NCBI GenBank assembly: GCA_900323505.1
Contig: OOIN01000013.1
Location: forward strand, 186,001 to 250,000
Source: Ustilago trichophora
Taxonomy: Eukaryota > Basidiomycota > Ustilaginomycetes > Ustilaginales > Ustilaginaceae
Reading direction: 5' to 3'
DNA: 64,000 nt
Shown: positions 31,236-44,098 of the stretch, piece by piece
Layout of the letters: each line of letters opens with the position of its first letter
Numbering within the stretch: the first letter of the stretch is position 1
Notes under the pieces: model-generated
Database searches by the model: none
What the model saw: the letters and a program-made list of their open reading frames with translations, nothing else
Told to the model about the DNA's origin: nothing
Translations under genes and position numbers: made by a program

Positions 31236-31521
31236 GTTGAAAAGCTCTAGACGAAACGATATTGATGACGATGGAAGAACAAAAGCAAGGCAAAGTGAGA
31301 TGGACCAACGAGTTATGTGTTTTGGACCCCACACTTTAGACATCTGTGCGCGAGAAGATCCTCATTTCGTAGCTCTAATTTTCGCCGGCAAATTTTCCGC
31401 CACGTCACACGCCCACACTCCCCACACCAACACACACACACGCATACACACCATTGTGCTCTCCAAAGTTCACAAGACGATATCAAATAGAGTAGCATTC
31501 CAAAAGGCTGTGTGAATTGAA
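31236..31521. other. Intergenic region with CA repeat, no gene seen
   Basis: About 285 bases between the RAMP4 start and the ATG13 stop on the same strand. It must hold the RAMP4 promoter. A CA-rich stretch lies near 31425-31450. Confidence 0.5.
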
Positions 31522-34500
31522 TCAATCATCCGCATCCTCCTCCTCTTCATCGTCGTGGTTCGAGTACATCTCATCCCTCGAGACAGGATTCGACTGTGCT
31601 GCTGGCGAAGGTCGCCCACTTGGCTGATAGTAAAACTGGGTAGATGGCGCACTCACGCCGTAGCCTCTCCTTCCATCTGCAGAGGCGAGGCTCAGACCCG
31701 TTGAGCCGACGCCGACTCCAACCAGCCTGTTTGTGCTTTTCAGAGGACGAATGGAGCTCGATCTGAATCCGACTACGCCTGTACTTGCACCTGTGCCTGC
31801 TCCTGCTGTAAATTGTGGTGTGGTAACAGCCACCGCTGCTGCTTGCGGCGAGTGGGTAGAGGTGCGCCAGGGACTGTGCGATCCTCGCCCGCGTGTACTT
31901 GCTCCGACCTCCTGGCCAAAGTTGCGCGACATTTCGGCATCAGCTCTTCGACGTTCGGCTTCTTGAGCACGTTCACGCTCCCATCGCTCTGCGACGTGCC
32001 AGTCGTGTGCCCTTGCTTCACGATGAGCACCCACGGGTAGGGTAGCTCCCATCCCACCATCCACGCCTCCACCGAAAACAGCAGCGCCACTGCTCTCTAC
32101 TGAGCGCACAGCAGTATCGGCATCTTCTTCCTCCGGCATCATTTCCATCTCCCCTGGCAACTCGTCTTCCGGATCATACTCCGGCTGACTGTCCACCTTG
32201 AACATGAGGTCGCCCTCCGCTTCGTACTCTGGCATGCGCCCAGCTTCCAGCGATCCAGTCAATTGAGACTTAGGAACACCGGATTTGGAGGAGGGAACAA
32301 CAACATTGTCCCGCAAGGATCTGCTTGTATTTTCGCCTGCACCCCTGTTGCTGGCCGTGCGAACAGCAGACGTACCGTAAGCACGAACCTGCTGTCCGAT
32401 AGCGCCGCGAGATCGCAGTCCCACCTCACCAGGCAGGGCATGAGCCAAGGTGCCAGGGCTCGAGAGCCGACTTGAAGGAATCTCTCCAGCGCCTTCGGTT
32501 CCCTTTCCAGTGCTGCCTCTACCCTTTTCGACGGATTCGGCAGCAACGTGTGAATGTGTGCGTGATTGGCTTACCGGCGCCAATGGAGTAGCTGATGGTC
32601 GAGCGATGGCTGCTGGGGAAGCAAAATCGGACCTCGAGTCATTCGAAGCAGCAACATCGGAGTTTGTCCCGCCACTTGCTGTCGACCCTTGCTCCTTCGG
32701 TCCCAAGATGCCGACCGACTCGGCCATACGGCTAAGCAGATCGTCCAGCTGACTACGAGACATTGGATTGGCCGTGCGAATGCCACCACCTGAGCGTAGT
32801 CCGCTGCCAGATAAGGAGGAAGGTCTCTCTTGGCCCAAGTTGGACTGCACCGAATCTGCCAAAGCGTCCGAAACGGACCCGGGCGAGCAGTGGCTCTTTC
32901 TTCAGGTGTGCTGCTAAGCCCGGAACATTTCGACGCTCATTTCTTAGGCTCGTCAACTTGCCCATCGATGAGGTGCCAAAGGCTGGTCGCGACTCCAATA
33001 GACGAACCAGGTCGTCCATATCCTCGTCGTGGCTTCTAGGGCTCGGTGTAAGGCCGCCCATTTGCGTAGCGCCTACTGCAGAGATAGGGCGATACCTCGA
33101 TGCGGAAGACGCCGTTGCTGCAGCTGTAGCATCATCCAGACTGGAAGTCCTAGCAAATGCCCCACCCGTCCCAAGTCCTTGACGCTGCTCCATCCTCGAG
33201 ATCCAGCTGCGACCGTACGCTGAGCTCAGACTGCCACCAGCTCCACCGAAGCGAGGATAGCTCGACGGCTCACCACCCGCTCCCAGCGAGCTTGAGGCTT
33301 CAGATCCAAGGCTGCTGCCGTATATGCCGGCCCGTTCGCGATTCTGGCGGTACGAAAAGTTGGTGCTGTAGCGCTTGATCATCTGGGGTTTGGCAGCAGC
33401 AGCTGCTGCTGCTGCTGCGGAGGACGAGCTCACGCTAGCACCAAAGGCAGAGCCAGATCCGGCATCGCTGGTGCTCGAGTTACGGCGAATGCTCGAGCTT
33501 CTGAGGCCAGTGCCCAAGTTGGAAGGCGAGTAGCTACCATGTATGAAGGCACTGGTGGACGTCGGCGGTGTCCGCGACATGGAGGCAGTCGAGGTGTTTT
33601 GCGATCGGGGCACATAATTGTGAAAGACGCTGCGCAGACTGGGTGTAGTGAGAACGCCGGTGCCTGACATGGACGAACGCAGACCTGACCCAGATACACT
33701 TCGGAAAGACGACGTTGACTGCGAGACATTTGGTGCCAAGCCTGGTCCGCCGCCAGATCTCGAACCTTGCAGGGACATCTGATACGCAAGAGGCGAAGGA
33801 GATGAAGGGCTGAAAGAGACACTGGGTCGAGGCTGCGAGGATGGAGGACCCATGCTTCCGGTTGCCGTAGCAGCGAATCCGCTCGTTGTTCTCGTCGAGA
33901 TGGTGCGCCCCGTCGCACTAGTGGAAAATGCTGCTGAAGTGCTTCTAGGCAAGCTAGTTCCAGCTTCAGGAAGCTCAAAAGTAGCAGAGGCTGGAGAGAC
34001 GGGTGGGCTGGGACGTCCACTTCCAAGACCGCTCAGCGTTCGAAGGCGCCGCTCGCTCGTACTTGGCCGGCGCACTGAGCTCGGAGCTACGAAAGCCGGT
34101 TCGGCGCTCAGAGCAGCAGCCAAAGCTGGACTGGAAGGTGCTGGAGAAGGGTTGGCAGGGCCCATCAGGGACAGATTGCTCTTGTTGGATCCCGTCCTCC
34201 TCAAACTGGAGAGACCAGCAGAGTGACGTCCTGGTGCACTTGAGCTGAAGACGCTTGCGTTTGCAGGTGACTGGGACATGAGAGCTTCAGCGCCAGTTGC
34301 GCTGTCAGGTGAGCTCCTCTGGGCTGCAAGAGTCGTAGGTCTCATGGCCGAGATTCCGCCGATGCGTTGTTGGGTGAGAGCCGGAAACTGCGAAGTGCTC
34401 GAAGGTCGATCGCGGGCCTGCTCGATGTCAGAAATCGGACGCCCGAAGCTCCAGCCTGCGATGGCGAGGATATGATTTGGGTGCGATTGGCGAGCTGCTG

Positions 34501-35837
34501 TGGAACTGCGTCGCTACTTTGAGGAGCGCGGAAGTAATCTTCGTCCAAGTCGATCTTGATGCCGTTGGCGTTGCGCAGGCTTTCTGCATCTTCGACCGAG
34601 AAGCTGGCGAGCTTGCGGTATGTGACCGAAAGTTCGAGTTGACCGATAGGTGTAGCAATAGGAGCTAGTGTACGAATTGCGTAGTGACCATGGGAGCTGC
34701 TCTGACCGGCGTCGAGTGATCCGAATTCTTCATCACTAGACGAGCCGAGGCCTCGCTCTGGCGGTAGGGCATCTGAAACGCGAATCTCTTGAGACGACGC
34801 TGAAGTTTCTGTGTCTGCTGCATCGGACGCCATGCTAAGGCGGCAGCCAATCGTCATTTCTGCATCGTGAGATCCCATGTCTTGACGAGCGGCCAAGGAA
34901 GGAAATTGGGCTGAGTCGTACTGTTGCGCTTGTCTGGGATCGCTTTGAGAGCCTCGATCTTGGCAGCAAGACGATTCGCTGGTAGAGAGCAGAGTAGTGT
35001 AAAAAGGGCGCGGAAGTGCACAACGGATCGCTTGTAGAAAGTGGACAGATCCGTCGAATCGACAGGCGGAGTAGGATCGAAACGGAGTCGCCATTGCTCG
35101 AGCACGATTCTTTGTGGTCTAGAAGGACGCTGTGCGGAGGGCGCTTCGCCTGGCTGACGTCCGTCGATACAAACGCGACCGGAAGATGCGAGTTGAGTGG
35201 AATTTGCGGAGGCAATCGTTGAGGTCTGGTCACGAGGAGAATCTCGTGGCGATCCGGAACATTGGAAAGGTCGAGCAGCACATCAACGACGAGTCAGGAA
35301 CGCTTGGAGGAGATACGTCCGGATCCAATCGCAATAGATCCACATTGCTTGCATCGAGGCGAGCATCGAAGTGACGGAGCGCCAGAGTCGAAGTTCGTCT
35401 TTGAAGAGGTCGGTGTCCGGGATATGGAGACCAAACCATCTCGAGAGCTTGGTTTGCGATGATGTGCCGGCAGCCGAGGCAGGCCTTTGATCAATGGAAG
35501 CGACATCAATGGAGCGGTGAGCAAGAAGGAGCGGAGATGTGCCAAGCGAGCCTGGATGATGAGATTGGCAGTGGCTGTGTAGAAATGATAGATGACACCG
35601 TCGAGCTTGGTCAACTGCGATGCTGCTGCGGTAGTTGGAGAGCCCTGAGATGGCTCTTGCCGATGTGACGAGATCGCCTTGCAGAGGAGCGTGCGCCTCA
35701 TATCGCTGCTGCGGATGCTGTTGCTGCGGTTCGATGTTTGAGATGAGTCGGGGTTCCGATCGAGGATGACGAGTCGGATAACGAGAATGGGCGGATGATA
35801 TGCGACGCTGCTCAGAGTGCTCCTGTTGCGACTGCAT
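31522..35837 (-). CDS. ATG13: Autophagy protein ATG13 (frameshifted)
   Basis: Reading right to left, an ATG13 HORMA domain is visible in shifting frames, then a long Ser-rich tail. Atg13 is the regulatory partner of the Atg1 kinase and a TORC1 target in autophagy induction. HORMA blocks: TKLDGVIYHFYTATANLIIQ; LSRWFGLHIPDTDLFKDELR; LLDLSNVPDRHEILLV; VLEQWRLRFDPTPPVD; STFYKRSVVHFRALFTLL; and LAPIATPIGQLELSVTYRKL near 34640. The disordered tail (34345 to 31522) carries poly-Ala and Ser runs, a MDDLVRLLESRPAF segment and an acidic end DDEEEEDADD. Breaks lie in the HORMA part (several between 35700 and 34850), near 34345 and near 32885, where one base is missing next to a C/G run. The ATG at 35837 is the likeliest start. 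The tail is long compared with yeast Atg13. Confidence 0.82.
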
Positions 35838-37011
35838 TCAAGCTGTCGCGGTTGGGCCGACGCTGGCAGAGACACAGCGACGACGCCAGCAGCAGCAGAA
35901 TTGCTGAAGGGAAGCTACGTGGTAGGCAAGAAGAGCAAGAGAGAATGATCCGATGTGATGCTGGTAGAGCAGCGCCGGTGTGCTCTCAGCTGGATCGTGA
36001 TGATGCAAGGGCTTGGATGCTTTTTCAAGAATGTCGGAAGCGCGCGATATGACATGTGCTGCGCAGCCTGATGCAATCCAGTCGCGGAAAGGGAGAGTGG
36101 TGGTCGTCATGATACGATTTGATGTTGGGAGGCTCACGCCACGATCGACGGTGACTGTGTTCCAATCCGTCGGTCGCAAGCGGTGTCGGCAGCTCCGAAT
36201 CAACGGGTTCAACCCTGTGTCTTCTGTGTCGATAGCCGCGTTCTTTCTTTTTTTGGTGGCCGATAAGCCAAGCTGCCACGCCGGTTAAACATTTGGTGAT
36301 TTTGTGGGAGCAGAGCACAGCCACCCAGCACCAGCACGCACGGCTCAAGTTGTTGGTCTTTCTTGGTCTGTGAGTTGCGACATCTCGCAGATCCCAATTT
36401 TCTGAAGGGCGCGGGATCGTTACTCTCTCTTTTCCACGCAACTTCATCCGGAACTAGCTTTCGTAGTTCCTCTCTTGACAGACAGACATCGATCAAGTCA
36501 GGCTCTCTGTCAGGCTCATTCGTCATGATGTAGTCATGGATCTGAGATGCAAAGAAGCAGTGTGCTGAAATCTCGATCTGAACAATCACGTGACACGATC
36601 CGACTGTGACGCGGGAAAGGGCGTGTGGTGGGGAAAGCAGATTCGAGGAGAGAGCGTATGCACACTTGAGTCAATTTCCAAGGCGCTCTCCACATTTTGA
36701 CTCGACTTCGCTACTGTACCCTTGATCCTTCCTTCCGCATTCATTTGACATCCTTCCACTTCCTTATCATCCACTTCCCCATTCTGCCTCCAACCACGAC
36801 ACAGAATATGCTATAGCTTCACTACGGATCGATCATTGTATCACAACTCCGCGCATTGATACAGGAAGCCGCTTGCCTTGCACACACACACACACAACAC
36901 ACCTACTGTGGAGCGATACAGTGGTCGGCGCCTCTTCATCTCGTCCAATCAATAGCACAACCACATCAACATACATCGTTAGCCGCGAGTAGTTTATATT
37001 CCTGGACCAAC
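35838..37011. promoter_or_regulatory. Divergent region between ATG13 and the securin-like gene
   Basis: About 1.2 kb. On the minus strand an ORF of 124 codons (35838-36212) ends in TGA directly before the ATG13 start and in the same frame. A second minus-strand ORF (36209-36526 from its ATG) begins MTNEPDREPDLIDVCLSREE and looks protein-like for its first 35 codons, but I cannot link it to a family. A CA run lies at 36881-36896. Either ORF could be leader sequence, an unrecognised exon, or chance. Confidence 0.4.
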
Positions 37012-38584
37012 ATGATGCACTCAAGAGGATTTGTCCTCTCCGAGAACAGGCCTTTGCAGGCCAGACAAGGACACCTGCACCTTCGCGTTTACACGCCTCA
37101 CCGACTCGTAAGAACATGACCACGGCAAAAGAGGTTGGGTGGATCCTCGAATCCTTTGGTCAAGAATGGGCTCGGCTGGTCCAAGCAGCTGTTTCAAGAT
37201 CTCATGTCGTCAAATCGCCCATGAAAGCTTTGGGCGATCGCAACGCTTCCAAAACACCTGGTCCCTCCAAGTCGGGCCAAGCAAGCAAGATGCATCTCTG
37301 CGCAAAGGCCAAGCATCTACATCGTCTCCAACGAAAAAGGGCTCGTCGGAGCTCAGTCCGCGCAAAGCGAGCACATCGAATGCGCTTCGATCCATCAACG
37401 GCAAGCAGCGACAGCCACTGAGCTGCCCTTCACCAAATCTGGTCAGGGCTCCACCAACGACGCGCTGGCAACATGATGAAGACGCCTGCACCCCCCAGCT
37501 CGGCAAAGCAAGGACACTCAGTCGTCACAACAGCTTCATCACCCGGCTGCCAATATCGGGCGTGCAGGTCAGATCAAAGCACGAATGGGCGAAATCTTGG
37601 ATGCTGAGATGGGCTCTCGTTACAGAAGGCAGACAACGCGACCGAACAGGCCACGGAACAGCCAGCAGTGCAAATGAGGAGGAGATGTACCCAGAGATGA
37701 ATATATGCCGCCCAGCGTACACGCCAAGCATCCAGTGTTTGAGTTCCCGGACGAGCTCGACGATCTGCCTAGAGCCAAGCAACTCGGCGCACAACTTTCT
37801 ACCTTTTCGACCATCGGGCTTCGAGCGCAGGTCCCGGAGACCTCAGTGATGTCGAAATCTTGCCACTGGAGAGGACGATGAAGACGACATGTGGCACCCG
37901 CATTCGCCGTCGAGAGCGACGATGACGATCCTTGGCCAGATGTACCTGTGACGAACGGGGTAGCTGGCTGCAGCAGCTTGCTACTGCTCGACCCGTCCCG
38001 ACGACCAGGGAATGCAAGCACACTTTCGCGACCATCGACGGCGACTCGAACAGCGGCATCTGCAAACGTCCGCGCCCCCTTACTGGTGTGCGCCCTCCGT
38101 GGCTACTGCTATCAAGCGACCGGCTGCCAGTTCAAGCGCCAGACCGGTGTAACGAGCTCGTCCCCAATGCACGCATAGGAACAGGCAAGTTGCTGAGCCA
38201 GCCATCGGCACGTTCCAGCGGCTTGCAGCGCTCGATCGCATCAGGCCTGTGACCGTGCCAAGCCGTGTCTGCTAGTGCCGCTACCCGACCCCTCTGCTGC
38301 AAGGCGGGCCACCACTGTTGCACCACCGCGTCCGAGCAACAGCTTCCACCACCAAAGCAGTCGTATCACGAGCTGCTGTCCAAGCGCCAAGGAGCACATC
38401 GCAGCTAGCCAAGCCAGCTCAGCAGCCACGACTCGTTCTGCCACCACTCTGGACCCGAAGCTGATCGACTTTGTGACGACGACCTGGGCAAGCAGACCGC
38501 GGCTGCACTCGAGCGCTTCGATGCGAGGAGGGTATCGAATCGCTTCAGCTGGAGCTAAGTGAACCGTTTGATGATGAAGCCTAA
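37012..38584 (+). CDS. Securin-like protein (tentative, frameshifted)
   Basis: A plus-strand region that reads as protein in changing frames. The start MMHSRGFVLSENRPLQARQ has a SEN motif similar to KEN/TEN degrons and an RxxL that could be a destruction box. Next come KSPMKALGDRNASKTPGPSK and a Lys/Ser/Pro-rich stretch (TSSPTKKGSSELSPRKAS). Further on are YMPPSVHAKHPVFEFPDELD and an acidic DLSDVEILPLE segment, and the end reads QLELSEPFDDEA before TAA at 38582. A degron-bearing, basic N-terminus with a (E)YMPP motif and an acidic C-terminus is how securins (Pds1/Cut2) look, and these are very divergent. I see no hit stronger than that. At least four frame changes occur. It could also be another cell-cycle substrate or simply an unknown disordered protein. 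Confidence 0.4.
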
Positions 38585-40004
38585 TGCTGACTGGCGGTCC
38601 TGTACTCTTGACTCGCATCGCTTTCCGGAGCCTGGCGCTGCGCTATGGCTTGTCCAAAGCTCTTCTTCAACTATATTCCGATTTCATCCATACGCATTCA
38701 TCATCGATATACCACGCCATTACCAGCTCGCCTATGTACCTTTAAGTGTCATTCGTATCCATTCAAGACATGCTCTGTGCTTTGTGTGTCTTTCTCATGT
38801 GGCGCTTATGTTGTAGCGCAGCTGCAGATTGGCTCCAAGATTTGAAGGTGTTAGATCATGTCCAGCGCCGGCGTTTGGGCTGTGCAACTTGGGTGATTGA
38901 TGTCACAGCACGGCGCGGTACGCCTTTTGGCTGACACGCGGTTGCAGGATGGCAGAGGCGGAATCTGGAATTGCAATCAGGAAAAAGGGGGGGGGGAAGA
39001 GAGACTTGCACCGTGCGTGTGCCTGTGTGGTTTGGTTGGATTTTGAGCGTGTCGCCGCTGCCGTGTTGCGACGGGTCAAAAAAGAGAGCTCTCGAGCTTT
39101 AGATTTGGCCGAATTTCTCTCCTATCGAACATACACAGACACACACCACCGACCGACGACGGCTGCAGCACAGCACGGCCCAAGCACACACACTGGAATC
39201 ACATCGCATTTCCATCGCACACTTCTTTTCCATCTCTTTCATCACCATCTATTCTTCCCTTGCTTCAACATCGATCGGCTTTCTTTTCTTGACACGAAAT
39301 TCTGGATTGCATAGCATTGGCGAGGCATTCTCCCGTCTTGCATCCATTCTCGTCGGGAGAGGCCTTGTCTCTCCTATTGCATTTTGCATTCGACTTTGGT
39401 CTTGTCCTGGCTCAGCTTTCCTCTCGACGGCTTGGTAGCCACCACATCGAACCCCACATCCTTACACGCGTGTCTCTGCACCACTCACAGACTGCGCGCT
39501 GGCATCCCACCCTCGTCACTCGCCTCATCTGCAACATTGCGAGCGACCACAGCAGCTAATCAGGCGGTCTTCTTCGGCCTCGATTGTCGGCTTTTCGCAG
39601 CATCACATCGCACTCTTGACCAGCTTCCAGAATTGGCCACCCCTTCGTCACCTCGTTGGCCTGCTCTCAGTTCCTGGACAAGTCACCAATATCTCGCTCT
39701 GCCATTTCTCAGTCTGGCAGCTTTTGGTGTCCTGATCTCATTTCTATCCGCTACAAGTACAACTCGTCGACCTTTCACAGCTCACGAATGTCGTCTTGCT
39801 TCAAAGCAATCTCTGGGGTTTGATTCGCCCATAGGTCACAGCTTCCACTCACCTCCATCGGACCAGCCATCCGCCCGAGCGCATCAACACATTTCGCTCC
39901 CCAGGCAACTCTGACACATCGCTTGACAGGCATCCTCGTCACGACTGGGCAACAGACTCAAGCATCCGATATCTTCCTTCTGAGACATTGTTGCCATCGC
40001 CGCC
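38585..40004. promoter_or_regulatory. Long YAK1 upstream region, no gene seen
   Basis: About 1.4 kb before YAK1. The right 700 bases are strongly C/T-rich with chance ORFs (for example 39384-39914), consistent with a long leader of a regulatory kinase gene. A G9 run lies at about 38989-38997 and one ACGCGT at about 39470. No clear element is decisive. Confidence 0.5.
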
Positions 40005-43000
40005 ATGTCAAGACACTCAGGCGCCTTCTTTGGCGACGACGTCAACTCCCTGCCTCTCCACAATGACCCCCATGTCGGTATCAACATGTCCGGTCTCGAT
40101 GCGCTAGGTGGTCAGCATCCCGCCTTGGCATCCAACAACCCGTACCCACCAAGTCCTCTTCCATGCGATCTCCACATTCATCCCACGGACACGCATCCAC
40201 CTCGGCAAAGTACATCCAGAGCCCAACTCTAGTGCAAACCCCAATACAGCCAATTACACTTCACCGCGTCTTCACAGCTCACAAGCAGGTGCGTTTGGTC
40301 TTGGAGAGCCCACAGGTACTTCCGACCGATACTCTTTCGACAACCAACACCAGCAGCAACAGCACATATCTTCGCAACAGCATCAGTCGCACACTTCCGC
40401 AGCGTATCGCAACGATGGTCTCGGGCGATCGCTCTCCATGGGCCACAGCTCGCATCCGAGTCAATCCAGATCGGCCTCCAATACAGCCAGCTCTGGATCC
40501 GGCATGTACCTTTCGCCTCAGACTGGTACCGGTCAGACTCTTGGATCCCATTCCTCGTCTGGACATGGCAGCAATGGTAGCGCTTCAAACCCGGGGCTTA
40601 CCTTTCCTCCTTGTCACCTTCCGGCATGCGGCACAGCAGCTTCATCAGTCATGGTGGCAGTGGCACAGCTTCGTCGGCCACATCGCCGCGAGGCTCTTAT
40701 AGCGGTCTACCCACTCTTTCTTCAACCTCTTCCCATCCCGCCAGTCTCCTTCCTGCCCCTCAGATGCTTGCCAGTCCATACAGCAACACAAGTAGTCGCC
40801 GCTCCTCTAATGCAATGGATACCTCGGGCTCCTCCTCAATACGCGATCCAGCCTCTACAAATCCCTACAGCCCCAACACATCTCATTCGGCCCGTTTTGG
40901 CAGCAGTAACACATCAACTGGAACCTCGGGCGGCAGATCCGGCAGTCATGACCCTTCCAACCTCATGGATGTAAGCTCGCCTCGCGAAACACCCAGATCT
41001 CCTCATCAGCTAGAACAGCAGCAGTACACGACCTCGGGCGCTGTTTAGGCGATCTTTCTGATGGCCTTCCCTACGCTTATCAGTCGAGTCATGGCCAGCA
41101 GAATCATGCCAACCAGTATCTCTCTTCGAGGGTCGTCCATCCGGCCGTTCAGGCAACGAAGATGGCGATTCGGCGCAGGGAGCTGGTGGTCTATGGCCTT
41201 CTGCGGCCGGCTCAGGGCGGAGCAGCATGATCTTGGACTCGTCCAGGGATAGGTCGGGAAATAGCACCGCTCGCAACTCGACCATCTACAGTGACAGCGC
41301 GTCGTTCGCACAGCATGGTCTTGGCATCGGCTCTTCCGGATCCATGACCACTGCATCCGACAACTCGAGGACCAGCTCTTCTAGGCGCGATCTTGTCGCT
41401 TCAGGCCGCTCATCTCGGCGCAACGAGGGTTTCCGTCGCGTGCGCGATTTCGACGACCTCAGGCCGGTCATTGACAAGAGCACTGCGGCGGCATCCGGTG
41501 CAGCTGCCATTTCGGACGGCAAAGCAGCCACAGCAGCAGCTCGTGCCACCTCACGACGAGCTGATCCGGCAGGTGGGTTTGTGAGCCCGCTCAAGGCTTT
41601 GACGGCCTATCTGCACCACACCTATCACCTCGTCAACCCCGCCTTCTTCTACGAACTCAGCTTCAACCCGCGACGTGTGCTTACCAAACCCAGCAAACCT
41701 GTTCAGAACGACGGCAGGGACAATGAAGAGAGCGATTACATTCTCTATGTCAACGACTGGCTTGGCACCGAGGAGGGCCACAAGTATCTCATCCTCGACA
41801 TTCTAGGTCAGGGAACATTTGGCCAAGTCGTCAAATGCCAGGACATGACTACACACGAGATTGTCGCTGTCAAGGTCATCAAAAACAAGCCGGCTTACTT
41901 CCACCAGAGTATGATGGAGGTGACTGTCCTCGAAATGCTCAATGGCAACTGGGACCCCAACGACGAGCATCATATTCTTCGTCTCAAGGACACTTTTATA
42001 CATGCAAAGCATCTCTGCTTGGTCTTAGAGCTGCTCTCTTCCAATCTGTACGAGCTGATCAAGCAGAACTCGTTCCAAGGTCTCAGTACCAGCTTGGTTA
42101 GGGTCTTTACCGCCCAGCTCTTGGATGCATTGACGATACTCAACGAAGCACGGCTGATTCATTGCGATCTCAAGCCTGAAAATATCCTGCTTAAGACACT
42201 GCAGACGCCCTCGATCAAGTTGGTGGATTTTGGTTCGGCTTGTCACGAGAAGCAAACGGTTTACACGTACATTCAGTCCCGGTTCTATCGTTCGCCCGAA
42301 GTGCTGCTTGGTTTGCCGTACAACTCCGCCATCGACATGTGGTCGCTCGGCTGTATCGCAGTCGAGCTCTTCCTCGGTCTGCCGCTCTTTCCAGGCACCA
42401 GCGAGTACAATCAGATCTGCCGCATCGTCGAGATGCTTGGCTACCCCCGCAATGGATGCTGGACAATGGCAAGCAGACACAAGAATTCTTTGGGTCTACA
42501 CCGACGAATTTGGACGCAAGAGCTACCGTCTCAAGTCGCTCGAGCAGTATTCGAAGGAGCACAACGTGCAGGAGCAACCCTCCAAAAGTACTTTAAGGCC
42601 ACCACGCTGCCCGACATTGTCAAGACGTATCCCATGTCTCGCAAGAGTGGCAAGTCGGCTGATGTACAAAAGGAGATGGCGAATCGAAGCAGCTTTATTG
42701 ACTTTGTGACGGGCCTGCTGAATATGAACCCGCACGAGCGATGGACGCCGCAGCAGCCAAGCTGCATCCTTTCATCACGGGGAGAAGTTACAAAGCCGTC
42801 CGTCCGCCTCTGATTCCAACTGCCGCTTCAACTACAATGCTTCGTCGTCGTCTTCGTCTTCGTCGCGAGCCAAGACGTCGGACGCATCCAAACATCCGTA
42901 CGGTGGATTGGTACCCCAGCAAAACTCGTCTCGGCCCTCGAACAAGACGTTCCAAGATGCTGCGGCATATAATCAGCACTTGGCCCAGCAGCAGGCGTAC

Positions 43001-44098
43001 CACTCGGCAGCGGCCCGACAGCAAGCACAACCGGTACTCAACAACCCTTATGCACGAGAAGAGGCGGCCAACGCCCAGGCTGCAGCCGAGGCGAAGGCCG
43101 CTGCCAAGGCGCAGGCTACTCAACTTGCACAAATGCCACAGCCAACCAGCAACCAGCAGCAGCAGTACAACGCGCGACACTCGATGGCAGTTTACCCTCT
43201 GCGTACTACGGTGGCAGCAGCAGTGGAGGCGGTGACGACGGCAGCAGTGGACAGAGGCAACGGGCGGACAACCGGCTCAGCATGATTCCGCCGCAGCTAG
43301 CCAAACTTGGGCTGGATCAGAGCATGGCTGGCGGGCAAAACATGTCTGGGCTGGTGAATCGGGATGATCCACTGCGCGAGTGGGAGCGTCGTCAGAACGG
43401 GCTCGCCCCATCGTCTGCCAATATGAGCAGCAGCGGCAAGAAGAGGCAGAGCACCAACTATCAGCAGCTGGATCTGTTGCAGCAGCAGGCAGAGCTCGGT
43501 GCAGGCTGGGGTGCAAGTGGCAGCGGTGGCGTTGGCGGTGGTGGCGGATGGGAGCAAGCTATGCAAATGGGCAAGGCTGGCACCAGTGGAGGTGCGAGTG
43601 GCGCGGGAGGCAGTTTCTCTGTCGTTGTTGACGGATCGCACAGGAAGGATGGAGGAAGTGGGAACAGTCTGGCTAGCATCGCTGCTCCCCCCGTAGCTTA
43701 TTCATCCGCATCCGGGTCTAGTGGTGGTGGTGGTGGAGGTGTTGGTGGAGGCGGGGTTTGGGCGATACCAAACGTCTCCTGGTCTGGGTATGGGATGAAT
43801 GGGGCTCCGATGTCGACTTCGCACAGCAACAGTGGCAGCAGTGCCAACTGAACAGCTCGACGCTTCCGTTTGACATCTACGACGCGGGAATGGCCAACCT
43901 CTTACCACCCTCTCTCACGCCTGTACGTATCCAGGATCATCAGCATCACCAACAGCAGCAGCATCAACAACAGCAGCAACAACAGCAACAGCAAGCTTTC
44001 TGCAACAACAGTACGTCGCCCAACTGCAGTCCCGCGATAAACAGCGCAGAGATGGATCTCTAGGTGGTGGAGGAAATGGTGGTTTTGGCGGGCTGTAA
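40005..44098 (+). CDS. YAK1: DYRK-family protein kinase YAK1 (frameshifted)
   Basis: Yak1 is a growth-restraining dual-specificity kinase acting downstream of PKA/TOR. A Ser/Gln-rich N-terminal arm (40005-41570, several frames) leads to a long intact kinase stretch. Kinase marks: ILGQGTFGQVVKC (P-loop), VAVKVIKNK (catalytic Lys), LIHCDLKPENILL, LVDFGSACHE, the DYRK activation loop QTVYTYIQSRFYRSPEV with its YxY, and MWSLGCIAVELFLGLPLFPG. Conserved sequence then continues across frame breaks: C6 read as C5 at 42444-42448, a break near 42485, A5 read as A4 at 42584-42587, and a G missing at 42756. Blocks beyond are DEFGRKSYRLKSLEQYS, FKATTLPDIVKTYP and LLNMNPHERWTPQQ. The tail has Ala, Gly and Gln runs and ends GGGGNGGFGGL at 44098. 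Confidence 0.9.

Noticed and set aside
42444..42760. Programmed ribosomal frameshifting in YAK1
   Set aside because: Several independent breaks within 320 bases, each repaired by one base in a homopolymer, and the same pattern in other genes of the block. Programmed sites are single and carry specific slippery sequences.
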